64,000 bases of DNA from Ricordea florida (lineage: Eukaryota; Cnidaria; Anthozoa; Corallimorpharia; Ricordeidae): positions 177,001 through 241,000 of the forward strand of contig OX453273.1 of NCBI GenBank assembly GCA_949710005.1, given 5' to 3'. A program made the position numbers and the translations under genes. This document shows positions 9,169 through 22,700 of this stretch, piece after piece; the first letter of the stretch is position 1, and every line of letters begins with the position of its first letter. Below the pieces are notes generated by a model. That model made no database searches and had not been told where the DNA came from. It saw only the letters and a list, made by a program, of their open reading frames with translations.

Positions 9169-12100
9169 ATGATGATCTTGAAAGTGGTTATCTGAGCCCA
9201 GGAAGTGATTCCTCCAAGTACCATAAACAAAGAATACCAAATACAAACAGCTTTGCTCTGTCAGAAACTAAGGTAATATTATTTCCCCTTTATACTAGCT
9301 TTTCTCGCAAAAAAGTTTTAAAATATTATTTTTACAAGATAACCAGTGTATTGGAATGTAGTTTTTTTGTTTGTAGTCTCATTTTCTTCTAAAAAAAAAA
9401 AGCATTGCTTTGGACTTTGTTTTTCCAGATTGTGCTTGGGTTTAGAGAAAGAAAATATATGTAGAAATTAAATTTACTGGTATTCTCTTTTAAGAAACCT
9501 TACATGTAAATGGTAAAAAAACAGGTCAGCTGATGTGCAGTGTAAAGCTACCAGTAATGTAATAAAAGAATACAACAAACAATACAGACCACAACAACTA
9601 TAATTATGCCCCTAAACAAAACTAAGCTAAATAATCTTCACATGGTTTTAGACCCTTTGCTCATGTTTTAGCAGAGTTCTGGACTGTTACAGCGGTGATC
9701 ATATTGGCGTGAACACCTAAAATATGTCTGGAATGTTTATTGTGATGTAACCAATCACAGACGACATCATCACACCAAAGAAACCACAGGCAACGAACCG
9801 TTTCCTATCTGTCACGGAAATTATTTTCATTTTGTTTTAACATTCAGTCTTTTTACAAGTAAACAATTGCTTTTCCTTCCTATTTGTTTACAGTATTTGC
9901 TATAATAACGAAGAATACAGGTTTGAGCGATTTTGAAGTAAATTACAAAGCGGATGTGCCGGGCCTACGCACGCGACGGTTTGGCGCGCGAGTTTTCAAA
10001 CTTTTTGTAACGGTCGAAATCGGTAGTTACGCCTGATCGCAAGTTACAATGTTACAAGGTAAGCCGCTAGAGTTTTTTTATTTCCATCGCTTCGCAGCTA
10101 ATGCAGTAAGCGTAAATACTTTCTTGTTACATGAGGGAGATTTACTGTTTTGGTGATTTATTTATGTTTTTTTTTCTTTTGCGCGCAAAATGTGCTAATT
10201 TGAAATCTTCTTGACTAAATCCCCTCATAACTACTAGCTTCCCATAGCATGTAATGCCCCAGATATTAAATGCGTCAATGCTTTCAGAGAAAAAGCAAAA
10301 TTATATTTGGGAGGAATACCGAAAATTGGACTGTTTACTTTGCGCGATCTGCCAATCATTCTTTGGTCGGTCAGCGGTCTTTCCAGTTTGCGACCTTGCG
10401 ATCAACGGACTTCTGCCAGCACAGTAGTTCGAAGGTTCAATCGTTAGTCCACACAAATCGAATCCCCTTGTTCTACAGAAAATATTAGCAAGGATTATAC
10501 TATCGGAAACGAAAACACGATTGTTAATTTTTTTAGTCTTCATGTGATATGTCGTTACATGGAAAGCAGGTCGCCGTCGCGTTGGCTTTTAAAACGCGAA
10601 CGATGTGCTAGATGCGGTCCTCGGCACTTATCTTGGGGAACAGCCGTGTTTTAAATTCCTAATAAGGCAGTTTGTATCCTTAAACAAAACGAAAATAATT
10701 TGTTCCATGACCGATCGGAAACCGTTCGTTGCTTGTGCTTTCTGTGGTGTGAAGATCTCACCTGTGATTGGTTGCAACACAAGAAAGATTCCAGACATAT
10801 TTTAGGTGTTCACGCCAATATAATCACTGCTGTAATGATTTTTTTTCTAATTCTTTTTATTTTGCATTATTTGTTTTATGATTCAAATGAATATATGAAA
10901 GACAATATATTTGAACTGCGGAGTAATATGTAATGACATTAATTGATCGTTGCAGTTATGTACACAACTTAAGCAGCTGTGAAATTAAAGCCTGAAAAAA
11001 ACTCAGACCTGAAGGGGATTCGAACCCATGACCTCTGCAATACCGGTATCGCAGAGGTCATGGGTTTGAATCCCATTCAGGCCTGAGCTTTTTTTTTCAG
11101 GCTTTAATTTCACAGCTGCTTAAGTTGTGTACATAATTGTGATGATCAGTTAATGTCAGTACATATTTGTATTAGGCAATAGTTTTCTTTTGTTTCATTT
11201 TAGTCAAATGATGTGCGTATCAAGTTTGAGTTTAGAGGAGAGAGGAGGTAGGTAATTCATCAGTAATTCTTCCAGAAAATATAGAAGTGCTCTTTATACA
11301 TGTATTATAAGAGTTTTTAAACATTCTAGCTGCTAGGGTTTATGTTTAACCCACTTTCTTTTTCAGGATTATCCCAGTTTCCAAGCCTGTTGTTTTGTCT
11401 GAACTGCTGATCAAAGTGAAAACAGCATATGGTCAAGAATTGTATATGAATTATGTTAATAACGAGGTAAGATCACATCCTTTACTCATGAATGACATTG
11501 GTAAGTAATTAATAGGCCGCAGAATGGTCATCAATTAGTCATCAATTACCCATTGATTATCACTAATAATCAATGACTAGTCATTTGATTACTCATCAAT
11601 TCCTCATTGATGTCATTGTTGATTTATTACATCTGGATGTTTACAGTGCAAGTATATTCAAAGCTTAAACTTGGTCACAGTCATAAGTAACTTGTGGTGA
11701 TTAGGCTTCTGTAACAGCGTAAAAAAATTAATTTACATTTTATCAAAAGAGAAATTCAAAATGGTAAAACACAAAAGCAACTCAGTAACCATTCTAGCAA
11801 ATGACTCGTGTCTTCTTGAGTACATTGTAATGAGGTACAGACTAATCATGCCAATAAAACATAATTAACAGTTTGGGAAAGTAGTTTCTTTCTGTAATTA
11901 ATGTTCTATAAAGTAAATTTCAAAGTAAATAGCACTGTTTGCGCAAAAAGCTTCAACTCAGAAACAAGTACTGTAAGTGTGAAACGTTTAGTTCATTTTA
12001 CAGTCTGTTAAGTGTTTTTCTTCACTTATATTGGTACGTTTGTTTTTTCATTTTGTTTTCAGATTGTTATTCCAATTCAGACTCAGTCTGACTTAGACAA

Positions 12101-13584
12101 AGCCATTGAGCTTTTGGAGAGAAGTCAACATCTGACAAGTTTGAGAATATTTCTGTCGTTACCCCATGGTGTTGCTGAGAACGTGGTGCAACATAAGTCA
12201 CTGGCCAACACCTCAGTTATGCCTCAAAGTAACCCCAAAGTTGGGTCTCTGTTTGGAGCAGGAAACAAGAGCTTTTATGTAAGATATTTTTATTATTTTT
12301 TCAATAATATTATTGCTACCCATGCATGACTAGGTTGTGTGCAGGTGTAAAAATCATAGGAATACAATGAGGCATTTCTGAAGACTTGTTACTGTTTATC
12401 CAAAAAATATGAAACTGAAGGAAAGAGTGGATAAATGCTGTTGGTGAAAAAACTACCAGAATCTTCTCTACCGGTAAATTGTGTTGCGTTTACTTCAGAA
12501 ACCAAATGAGAATTTGATTTTACATCTAGAGCTACTTAGGGCATTCTTTCTCAGCCCTGAATTAAAGAATTCACTGGAAATTTGGAATTGAACAATGCAG
12601 TCCATGAAAACCTTTGTCCAGTGGAAAAATTGAAGTGGAAACTGCAGCCAACTTGTATTATTTTATTGTTCAGTGGGAGGCTTTAGCTTTCAATTCCAGT
12701 TTAACAGTGCATGCAATAATTCATAATTTGTATGAATTTAAAGTAGACAATCAACTCTCTTATGCATAATTATCTTTGTAACAACCACTCTATTAAGCAA
12801 TCACTTCTCTCAAGAGGGGCCATAAGGGGTTTTCTGCCATTATTATTTCCTGTGACTTGTTATTTTGAAATGTTAAAAGCTGTGAACTGTGAACAACATT
12901 CCAGTTGTGATATGCGAAACAAAGAAATCACACCTTTTAATGCTCAATACCAAAAAAATACATGTTTGCAATCATTTGTGCCAAATGTCAGTCAATAATG
13001 AGTAGATGAATTCATTTGTTTCCAAGTAACACCCAATTGTGTGAAACTGTTACGGGTATTCAATAACAAAATTTCAATATCAGTTATCATTCATTAACGT
13101 TTGTAACCATTCATTTGCATCCTCATGTTACAAAAAGAAACATTCATTTCAATAAATACAATGTTTATTAACATTTTTGCACACTAATTGCTAATCAGTA
13201 AGATGAGTGCAGAGTCATTACATTGATCTCAACTACCATTTGTGTTCTTGTACTAAGAATAAAATCATTAACACTTTGTTTTAACAAAAATCTGTTTCAA
13301 CAGAACATGACCATTCCAGCACAATTCTGTGATAAAATACAATGTAAGCACTTTTTTTGGAGGAATGACCGCTGAGGATGCAAGCGAATGGCTACAAACA
13401 TTAATATTCAAATTTTGTCACTGAATCATAATTTCACACGGTTGGGTGTTACTTGAACCCAAGTGAATATATCTACTCATCATTATTGACTGACATTTGG
13501 AAGAAATGAGTGTGTATATATGGGTTATTAACCAAGCGTGAGGTCAAGATGGCTGGACATTGGCTAAGTTCTTTTTTTTGCGTG

Positions 13585-13617
<33 letters not shown>

Positions 13618-13628
13618 CACGCAAAAAA

Positions 13629-13663
<35 letters not shown>

Positions 13664-13738
13664 AAGCTTGGTCAATAAAGGATTTATTGGATGAATTTTC
13701 CTTGCGGGACAAAGCCGTTATTCCGAGCGGGCAACCTA

Positions 13739-13769
<31 letters not shown>

Positions 13770-16700
13770 CAGCGCGAGATTCGATTCATCTTGCCTGCTC
13801 ACGGAGCTAGTCATATAATAATTTCTCATAATGAACAGCAAAAGGTGTATTTTCTGTTATTCACAAGATTAAAGCAATTTTTGGTGAAAAATTACTCACC
13901 AAACACCTACGAAGTCTACATAGCAATGCAAAGCTCAACAGGTGTCCCTAATGTGACCAACTTTTTTTCAAATCTTGCATGACAACTGATAAGTCTGATA
14001 TGGGGCACAAGACTGAAAGGCCCATTGGACCTTCAATGACTTGTTGCATATGATTCATTGCGTTTGTTGCATTAAGAATTGATGTTTGGCATGAAATAAG
14101 AAAGAAATTTACAATGTTAAGGTTTTGAAAGCCATGTACCTGGTTGCATCCTTATTTTTCCTTTAACAGGGATGTAGTAATATTTTAATTGATTGGATGA
14201 AAAGGGCACCCATCAATCTTTTCAAAATTTTCCAGAGATAAATATTTCAAAGCCTGTTTTGAATTTCAGTTATAAGGTAGTCGCTGATTTCACAGTCTCA
14301 CTGACAGCATTTTTAAAATCTGCCTGAGCCCCAGCAATCCAGTGGTGGTATTTTTAATGTTTTTTTCCTTTCTCATTTTACGTAGAAAAAAGTCAGACAC
14401 ACAAGATATGGGCTGGGAATCAGGTAAGAGCAGTAAAAAAGACAGTCTTTGTGGTACTGTATGCTCCATTAATCAATGACTCTGCAAGTAGAATATTGAA
14501 CCCTCAGCATGTGAAAAGTTCAAAAATAAAAACTTACTTTTGGTGCTCAAAGACCTAAGTTTTGTTTAAAACCATTATTTTCTCCACTTGTTGTTAGCAA
14601 AGCTGCTGTTAAATGCAATGCTACTTTCAAAGCTATATGCACAGGCTGTAATCAAGTTAACAAGTCTCGCAGAGTCTGAGCAGCCTTGCACTGCTTCACT
14701 GATTTTATTGTTTAGACAAAAAAAAGCCTTCTATCATTTCATGTTCATTAAAAGGCGTTGTGAACACAGTGAAAGGCAAACATGCACTTTTTGTTCGCCA
14801 TCACCACCTCTCGATCAGGGTATCTTAAGAATCTTACTGTTATGGTATCCCTGTTTATTCATTTACATATGCGCACGCAGGTCACGCACGTGACATTCAT
14901 AGTCTTGAGAGATTTCAGTCACGCTTGTGAGTCCACCATCTTGGATGGTTTGTATGTTTACCTGTACCAAATACATGACAATTGTGGCGACGAGGATGGG
15001 ATTTATGGAGTTTTATTTGCAGCAGAACGGTAAAACCCTATCGCTGCTACGTTTAACTGGAGTGACGAGGTCAAACAACGGAGATGAAGCGCAAAGACTC
15101 GCTCGCAATATCGGCAAGGTTCAGAAGTTTGTCGCGGGAGCCCACTTTGAAGCTTACGCTGAATAACTGGAGTTCTTTTTCGTCGCAAATGGTGTTACTG
15201 ACGCAAAACAGAAAAAGGCAGTCCTACTGACGAATCTCCCGACCGATATCTACCAGTTGGCGAAAGATTTGGTTGCCCCAGCTCTATTGAGGGAAGATTC
15301 TGTTACGTACGAAGGGGTGGTCCAGCGACTACAAAAGCAGCTTAAACCGCAAAAATCCGCTTTGGTCGTAAGATGCGAGTTTGACAATAGAACACGAAAC
15401 GTCGGTGAAACGGCGAGCGAGTATGTTTCGGTTTTAAAACATTTGGTAAGATTTCCGCACAGGTCCCTACTTCATTATGAATGCTGTAGCCGTACAAGAA
15501 ATGTTTGCACGCGCACTTTCCAAGACAATTCAACTAAAGCATGCATAATGAAGTAGGGACCTGTGCGGAAATCATTCCAAACATTTAGCCATGGAGTGTA
15601 AGTTTAATGAGGCCATGCGATTGGAGCGACTGAGGGACCGGGTGGTGTCCGGAATTCGCGACAAAAGAATGATGTCTGAACTCCTAAAACTGAATCTCGA
15701 GGAACTTACATTTGATATTGCCGTTGCCAAATGTATTGCTATTGAGCAGTCTTATAAAGATGTTGAAGCTATGCAAGGGGGTAAAGAGCCAAACCCTGTG
15801 AATAAGCTATACAGGGCAAGACCAAGTGAGCAGAGTAATCCCTTATAGTTAAGCCGAGAAGGGAACAGAGAGAGGCCAAAACACTTGAGCTCAGGTGTTA
15901 CCGCTGCCATGGAAACCATGATCAGAAGAGTTGTCCTTTCAAGAAACAAGTGTGTCATTATTGCTAGAAAACAGGATACATTCAGAGAGCTTGTAAGAAA
16001 CGAGGTAAAGCAGCTGTAGATCACCTGGGTAGTGATAACAGTGAGTCTGGTGACGAACGCCCCAGTAGTGGTAGTGATGATTTCCTAGCCAGTTTGGAAG
16101 TAAATTCAGTCGGGAATAAGGCTGATGTGATCTGGGTTACCCCAGTTGTTGATGGGAAACCTCTCAAAATGGAGCTAGACACGGGGTCTGCGGTTTCTGT
16201 TATCCCTTACAAACAGTTCAAGGAACCTTTTAGCCGTACGAAATTGCAAAAAAGTGAGATAACACTCAAGACCTACACTGGGGAAAAGATTACTCCCAAA
16301 GGAAAAATCAACTGCAGTGTTGAGTACAAGGGCCAAGCTTAGCAGCTTCATGTCCAAGTTATTGAGACACCAGGACCAGCTTCATTTGGGCGTGATTGGC
16401 TATCTGAGATTAAGTTGGATTGGGGCGAGATTAAAGCTCTCAAGTTGGGCCATGATAACGTTGAGGTGGCTCAAGATAAGGTAGACAAGCTCATTGCCAA
16501 GTATAAATCTGTGTTTGCCAATGAACTAGGCACCCTTAAAGGACAAAAGGCAGATCTTAAGATGGAAGAGAATTGCCAACCACGGTTCTTTAAGCCCCGA
16601 CCAGTGCCATATGCATTGCGACCCAAAGTAGAGGCAGAGCTTTCACGTCTTGAAAAGGAGGGTATCATCAGCAAGGTAGGCTACAGTGAGCGGGCAAGTC

Positions 16701-19700
16701 CTGTTGTGCCTGATGTTAAACGCAATGGCTCAGTACGTGTGTGCGGAGATTTTAAGGTCTCTGCCAACCCAGTTTTGATTGCAGAACAGTATCCTCTACC
16801 ACGTATAGAGGATATTTTTGCCAATTTAGCTTCAGGGAAGCATTTCAGTAAGTTAGATCTGCGTCAAGCATACCATCAAATGGAGGTTACCAAGGAGTCA
16901 AAAAAATATTTGACCATCAACACGCACAAGGGTCTATTCCAATATAAACCGCTAGTTTTTGGGGTGACCTCAAGTCCTGCAATTTGGCAACGTTCCATGG
17001 ACCAGGTATTCGAAGGAATTCCTGGAACACAATGCATTTTGGATGACGTGATCATTTCTGGGAAGACAGATGAAGAACACCTTGAAAATCTAGAAGAAGT
17101 ATTGAAGCGCGTACAAGATACTGGCCTTAGAGCAAATCGAGAGAAGTGTGAGTTCTTCAAAGAGAGAGTGGAGTTTTGTGGTCATGTGATTACCAGTGAA
17201 GGCTTGCACAAGACCCAAGAGAAAGTTAATGCAGTAGTTGATGCACCAAGGCCCGAGAATGTGTCACAACTACGATCATTCCTTGGAATTGTCAATTACT
17301 ACAACAAGTTTCTGCCGAATGCATCCACAGTTCTCCACCCATTGCATCAACTGCTCGAGCAGAATAACAGATGGCAGTGGACAGCACAGTGTGAGCATGC
17401 TTTTAAAACGCTTAATCACATCCAAGCTGGTTTTAACCCACTACGACACAGCTTTGCAGGTTAAGCTAGCATGTGATGCCTCGTTAACAGGAATAGCGGC
17501 AGTGCTTTCACATGTCATGTCAGATGGAACTGAAAGACCAATTGCCTTTGCATCCAGGTCCCTCACCAAGACCGAAAGGAAATATGCACAGATTGACAAG
17601 GAGGTATTATTGATCGTGTAGGGTGTCAAGAAATTCCATGCCTACCTCTATGGGCGACGCTTTACGCTCGTCACTAATCACAAGCCACTGGAATCCATTT
17701 TTCATCCAGAGAAAGGAGTACCCGCTATGATTGCAGCAAGGCTCCAGCGGTATGCATTGTTCCTAGCTGGATTTGAGTATGACATTGATTACAGGAACAC
17801 TAAGGAACATTGCAATGCAGATGGGTTGTCGAGACTTCCACTACAGCAGTGTGAAAAGGGGGAGTTGGATGTTGATTCAGCGGAGGTGTTTCATGCAATG
17901 CAGCTTAATGTGCTACCAGTGTCCAGTGAAACTGTTGCCAAGGAGACACAACCTGACCCCATATTAGCCAGAGTTTATGATTCTGTGGTGGAGGGGTTGT
18001 CAGTATATGTAGAGGGAGATGCAGGATACTACGAACGCTGTAATGAACTTACAGTCCACCAGGGCTGTATCCTTTGGGGAATGCGAGTAGTGATTCCCAG
18101 CAAGCTGCAAGAGAGAGTGCTAGATGAGTTGCACGACAGTCATTTAGGAATAGTGAAAATGAAGGCTTTAGCACGTAGCTATGTCTGGTGGCCAAACATC
18201 AACCGTCAACTTGAGGAAGTAGCTAAAACATGCAGTGGATGTCAGCAGAACCAGAAGATGCCAAGTAAGGTACCCTTACACCCCTGGGAATGGGCCATTT
18301 CACCTTGGCAACGCATACATATCGATTAGGCTGGCCCATTCTAGGATTCCATGTTCTTAGTGGTTGCTGATGCACATAGCAAGTGGCCTGAGGTCATCCC
18401 AATGAAGTCAACTTACTCCTCCAAGACCATTGAAGTTTTTCGAAACCTGTTTGCAAGATTTGGAATTCCTGAGCAGTTGGTAAGTGATAATGGTCCTCAA
18501 TTTGTGTCTGAGGAATTCCAGGCATTTGTCAAGTGCAGTGTTATAAAGCACATTACTTCTGCACCATATCATCCAGCCACCAATGGTCTTGGTGAGAGAA
18601 CAGGACAGACCGTTAAACAAGCTTTGCGCTCCATGAAAGGGAGTTGTAAGTCAGTGGAGGAGAAGTTAGCAAAGTTCCTTATTGCCTACAGGAACACTCC
18701 TCATTCGTCGACAGGAGAGAGTCCTGCACAGCTGATGCTAGATAGACCATTACGTACTCGTTTGGACCTACTAAAGCCAAACCGCAACCAGAAGATGGTG
18801 AATAAGCAACATGTGCAGAGCATGCAATCTGCGAGTGCTGAAGGTCAACCGACCTGGTAACTGGAGGTGGGAGACAAAGTGATGACACGTGACTACCGGG
18901 GAGATCTGAAGTGGCGTGCTGGACGTGTTGTTGAGAAAACGGGACCATTGATGTACAAGGTTCAAGTGGCACCAGATTTAATCTGGCGTAGACACCTTGA
19001 TCAGCTGATTTCTCTTGGAGTACAACCAAATTGGGAAGGTGTCTGTGAGACACCCTGCAAAAGTCCAGACCTCATTCCAGACAGCATACAAGTATACCAA
19101 CCAGATGTTCCTGCTACAACAGGCACAGCTCCGCCGGTACCAGCAACTAGCTCACAAGAGAACATTGCCACTCCCAAACCTGCAAGTGAGACTCCTACAG
19201 AGGCACCACCGCCTGAAGTAGCTCTGCCAGTAATGAGTGACCGGCGATACCCCCAGAGAGAGCGGAGAGCCTCACAGAGACTAGATCTATGAACTGTTAT
19301 AACTGTTGTTAGAGAGCTACTGAAACCTTGTTAGCTTGTGTACTGTTGTGTTGAAGTTAGGACACCTTACAGTTTCTTTTTCAATATTGTGTCATTTTAT
19401 TACCTCATGTTTTTGTTAGGAGGAGATGTTATGGTCTCCCTGTTTAGTCATTTTCATATGCGCACGCAGGTCACGCAGGTGACATTCATAGTATTGAGAG
19501 ATTTCAGTCACGCTTGTGAGTCCACCATCTGGGATGGTTTGTATGTTAACCTGTACCAAACACATGACACTTACAATAATTTGTCTGGTCTTACTACTAG
19601 GCGAATTTTACTTTCCAACACGATGAAATCTTTGGAATTCTATATCAGACGCGTCTTCTATACAAAGCTCCTTTGTTAAAGAATTGACTAAAACCTCTTT

Positions 19701-22700
19701 TCTGCCTTTTGTACAGCTTCTTTCTCGATTCCAAAGACGAAGATTTTTGCGCAGATTGTAAACCTCCATATAGAGCTTTTCATCCTTGAGCTGGTTAACC
19801 TCATTATGTAGTTCTTGCAGTTTCGCCTTAAAAGACTCCCTTTCGGCGTTAGCAAAAATCATCCCTTCATCGAGCTCCATGTCCTTCTTCTCCGTCTCTC
19901 GCTTAAAAGATTTGAAACCGTCAATTTTCACTTGGAGTCTGCTCACTTTATCAGCTACTGATTTAGCATACGCCTCGAGTTTTTCTAGCTTCGATTCAAC
20001 TGTTACTAGCCTTTCCAATAAGAGCTCCAGTTTAGGCATAACTAAATCCGCCATTCTTGATACAGTAGTGACTTCGTCCGATATGTTACTTGTTTCAGAG
20101 TCAGAAAATGATGTACAACGCCTAATCTTTTTGTTGTCAGGCGAGTGGCTCTCCTCTGTAGATGAAGTTGAAGAACTTTGACATGCTTTTTGTTTGATGA
20201 ATTTAGTTTGGTCGGCCATACAAAGCTTCCAAATACGGAGCTGACACTGACACGTTCACTCCGCCATATTGCCCGACCCAGTTTCCCTGGTGCAAAGTAA
20301 TAAAAATAGATAAAATTTCTATCGCCACAAAAACAAAGGATTTAATCCTAAATGATTTTTATTCACGTATGGAAGGGAAAAAATTCGATTTTCGAAATTT
20401 ACAGTCGAAGTCATTATATGAAAGCTTTGTTTCCAAGATATTTACTACACCAACAGCGCAAAAGAAATACAACGAATTTTTCAATACCCACACATCCCAG
20501 TTAGACTTGTTTGCTGCCCTTAAAAACAACATTGGACACAAAATTAAGAGAATTCCAATATACACTTTTAAACAGGATCTTGTACACAAAAAAAATGCTG
20601 TTTAGGTTTAAAAAAGTCGATTCTCCTTTATGCGACTTTGGTGAAAAGGAGGTTGAGACTATACAACATCTTTTCTTCTATGGTACAAAAGTGCGTGTTT
20701 ATTAGGACGATTTGAAGGCTGTCCTTAATTCTCTTAATATAACTGTAAGCTTGGATATCAAGGATGTTCTTCTCGGGATTGTAGATACGAGCAATACCAG
20801 CATCTTAATCAATTGCATTGTTTTTGAAAGTATTTTTTTGTTTATCGCTGTGAGCGAAATAAGGTCCCCTAATTTTAAGATTGCTAGTCGGGAAATTTAT
20901 AAAAACCTTTGAAACTGAACACATTATTGCGAGAAAAAAACAACAAAATCCATTTCCGCGACAAAAAATGGAAATCCTTAATTCCATTAATTACCATGTT
21001 ATCGTAATGTTTGTTTTCTATAATTCCCGTACGCTCTATTTAAGGTAATTCTTGTTTTGTAGTGTTGTGGTAGTATGTTTTTTTTCTTTTGGTATTTAAA
21101 TATTTTTTATCGTTTTTTGTATTATTCACCTACAAAGAAAAAAAAATTAATAAAAATACGAAAAACATTGATTTATCCAGGGGGTAAAAGGTTTACTTAA
21201 TGAAATTTAAAGGCACCTCTCTAGGTCGAAGTCTACTCCAGACGAGATTGCATACATGGCTGTTGATCCACCAAGTACGCCCAGTTTATCAAGATTTAAC
21301 TACATCCAGTACATGTCATCAAGCAATATCGACATGAGAGGACGAAACTCTCCACCTCCGGGATTCCATCCTGATCAAATTCCAATGCAGCCTCTCACAT
21401 TTAGGGTGAGTGTGCCTTGTCTTAACCATTTCATCCTCAAAATCTATATGTAATTAACAACTATTCACCGAAGTGGAGGTGGCTAGTGGTGGATATTTAC
21501 CGAGCCGCGAAGCGGCGAGGTAAATATCCACCGCTAGCCACCGACACTGAGGTGAATAGTTGTTTTAGTATATACTAAAACAGTGAGATAATGTACACCA
21601 CAAAAAGAAAATGGCTTGGAAAATGGAGGACTTCTCAAGTGACAATCCAACGCAGCGCGGATCGCCGTAAGGAATTTTTTGTTGTAATTACTGCCGTATG
21701 TCTCGTTTTCTCGCTGTCGGAAAAAAATATGTTTATTTCTAGTGGCGACATTTTTTCAAATGGAGTTCCAAATTCTTTCTGTATTTGAAAGCATTCTGCA
21801 AAAAATATAATTCAATTTTGGTTCTCAAGTGAACAAGTGACATCAAATTTGGTTACGCAAGATTGAATTTGCATTTGTAAACAAATCCTTTCTCGTTAGT
21901 TTTTATCGATAAACTCCGGGTTAAAAACATAAGCCATTACCTCTGAACACGGCCAAGCCAAATTTAGTCGCTTTCTTGGAGTTTTCAGGAACTGCTTCGT
22001 TGTTAATTTGGATGATTTCTTCGCTTGTCATGGATGCAAACCGGGACGCCATATTTACGCAGCGGAGCGAAAAATTCGCAAGTTGCTCGGAGGTAAATAG
22101 CACAGGATATTCGGAGTTTGACTAGCCAATCAGAGCGCACCTTCAACGCTATCCACTGTTTTAGTATATACTAAGTAAAATTATTCCTTAGTGAGTGTCA
22201 TACAATTTCTTCTATGGTAGTTTGGAGAATTTACTGCTAGATCTTTGATTGATGTTGTCGGGAGAGGTTACATTTTGATCACCCTTACTTAAAGATTAAA
22301 GGCCTTCTAAGGTCCGATTCACACACGGCGTACTTTTCATGAGCCAAACTAAATTCTAACAGTAATCTTACAGTGTATTGTTCCTTATTTTTACGGGAAC
22401 TTAATTTTGGGAAAATGGAATGGTTGTATTTTGAGGGACTTAAATTTCACGATTTGTCAAAAAAATGCAAAATTCCACAAAAATTGATTGGATATTGATC
22501 TGCATTAATAAACAGTTAGTCTCGGAATTGGCACGACTTATTTTGGTGTTCCATATTGATAGTTTCTATTACACTGGACAGAGACATACAAATGTATGAA
22601 AAAATGATGCAGTTTGACATGCAAAATTGGCGCAGTAGTGCAAGCACTCAACTCACTCCTCTGTGACTGGGGTTCAATTCCTGCCATCTCACGTGGGTTG

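Larger units (their letters stand above)
14838..19569 (+). mobile_element. Full-length Ty3/gypsy retrotransposon with LTRs and target duplication
   Basis: The element is 4732 bp, bounded by 143-bp LTRs (14838-14980 and 19427-19569) that start TGTTATGG and end ACATGACA, with a 5-bp target duplication CTTAC on both sides (14833-14837, 19570-19574). A primer-site candidate TGGCGACGAGG starts at 14985, and a polypurine tract AGGAGGAGA precedes the 3' LTR. Gag, protease, RT, RNase H and integrase follow in gypsy order, but stops at 15846, 15964, 16340, 17619, 18327 and 18858 and a frame shift near 17430 make it non-autonomous now. The LTRs differ at several positions, so it is not a very recent insert. 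Confidence 0.95.
14785..20280 (-). mobile_element. L1-like LINE ORF1 region, interrupted by gypsy element
   Basis: Minus-strand ORF 20219-19608 encodes a coiled-coil ORF1-type protein with 'LMELDEGM'-like heptads and the conserved '[16 protein letters not shown]' and '[12 protein letters not shown]' blocks. After a TAA the frame continues to the gypsy insertion site at 19574 and resumes on its other side at 14837 ('[15 protein letters not shown]'). Coding similarity ends near 14785. The interrupted ORF dates the gypsy insertion as later. Confidence 0.85.

Noticed and set aside
13473-13818. Two opposing ~100-codon ORFs
   Set aside because: Both are translations of the two arms of the 140-bp hairpin.
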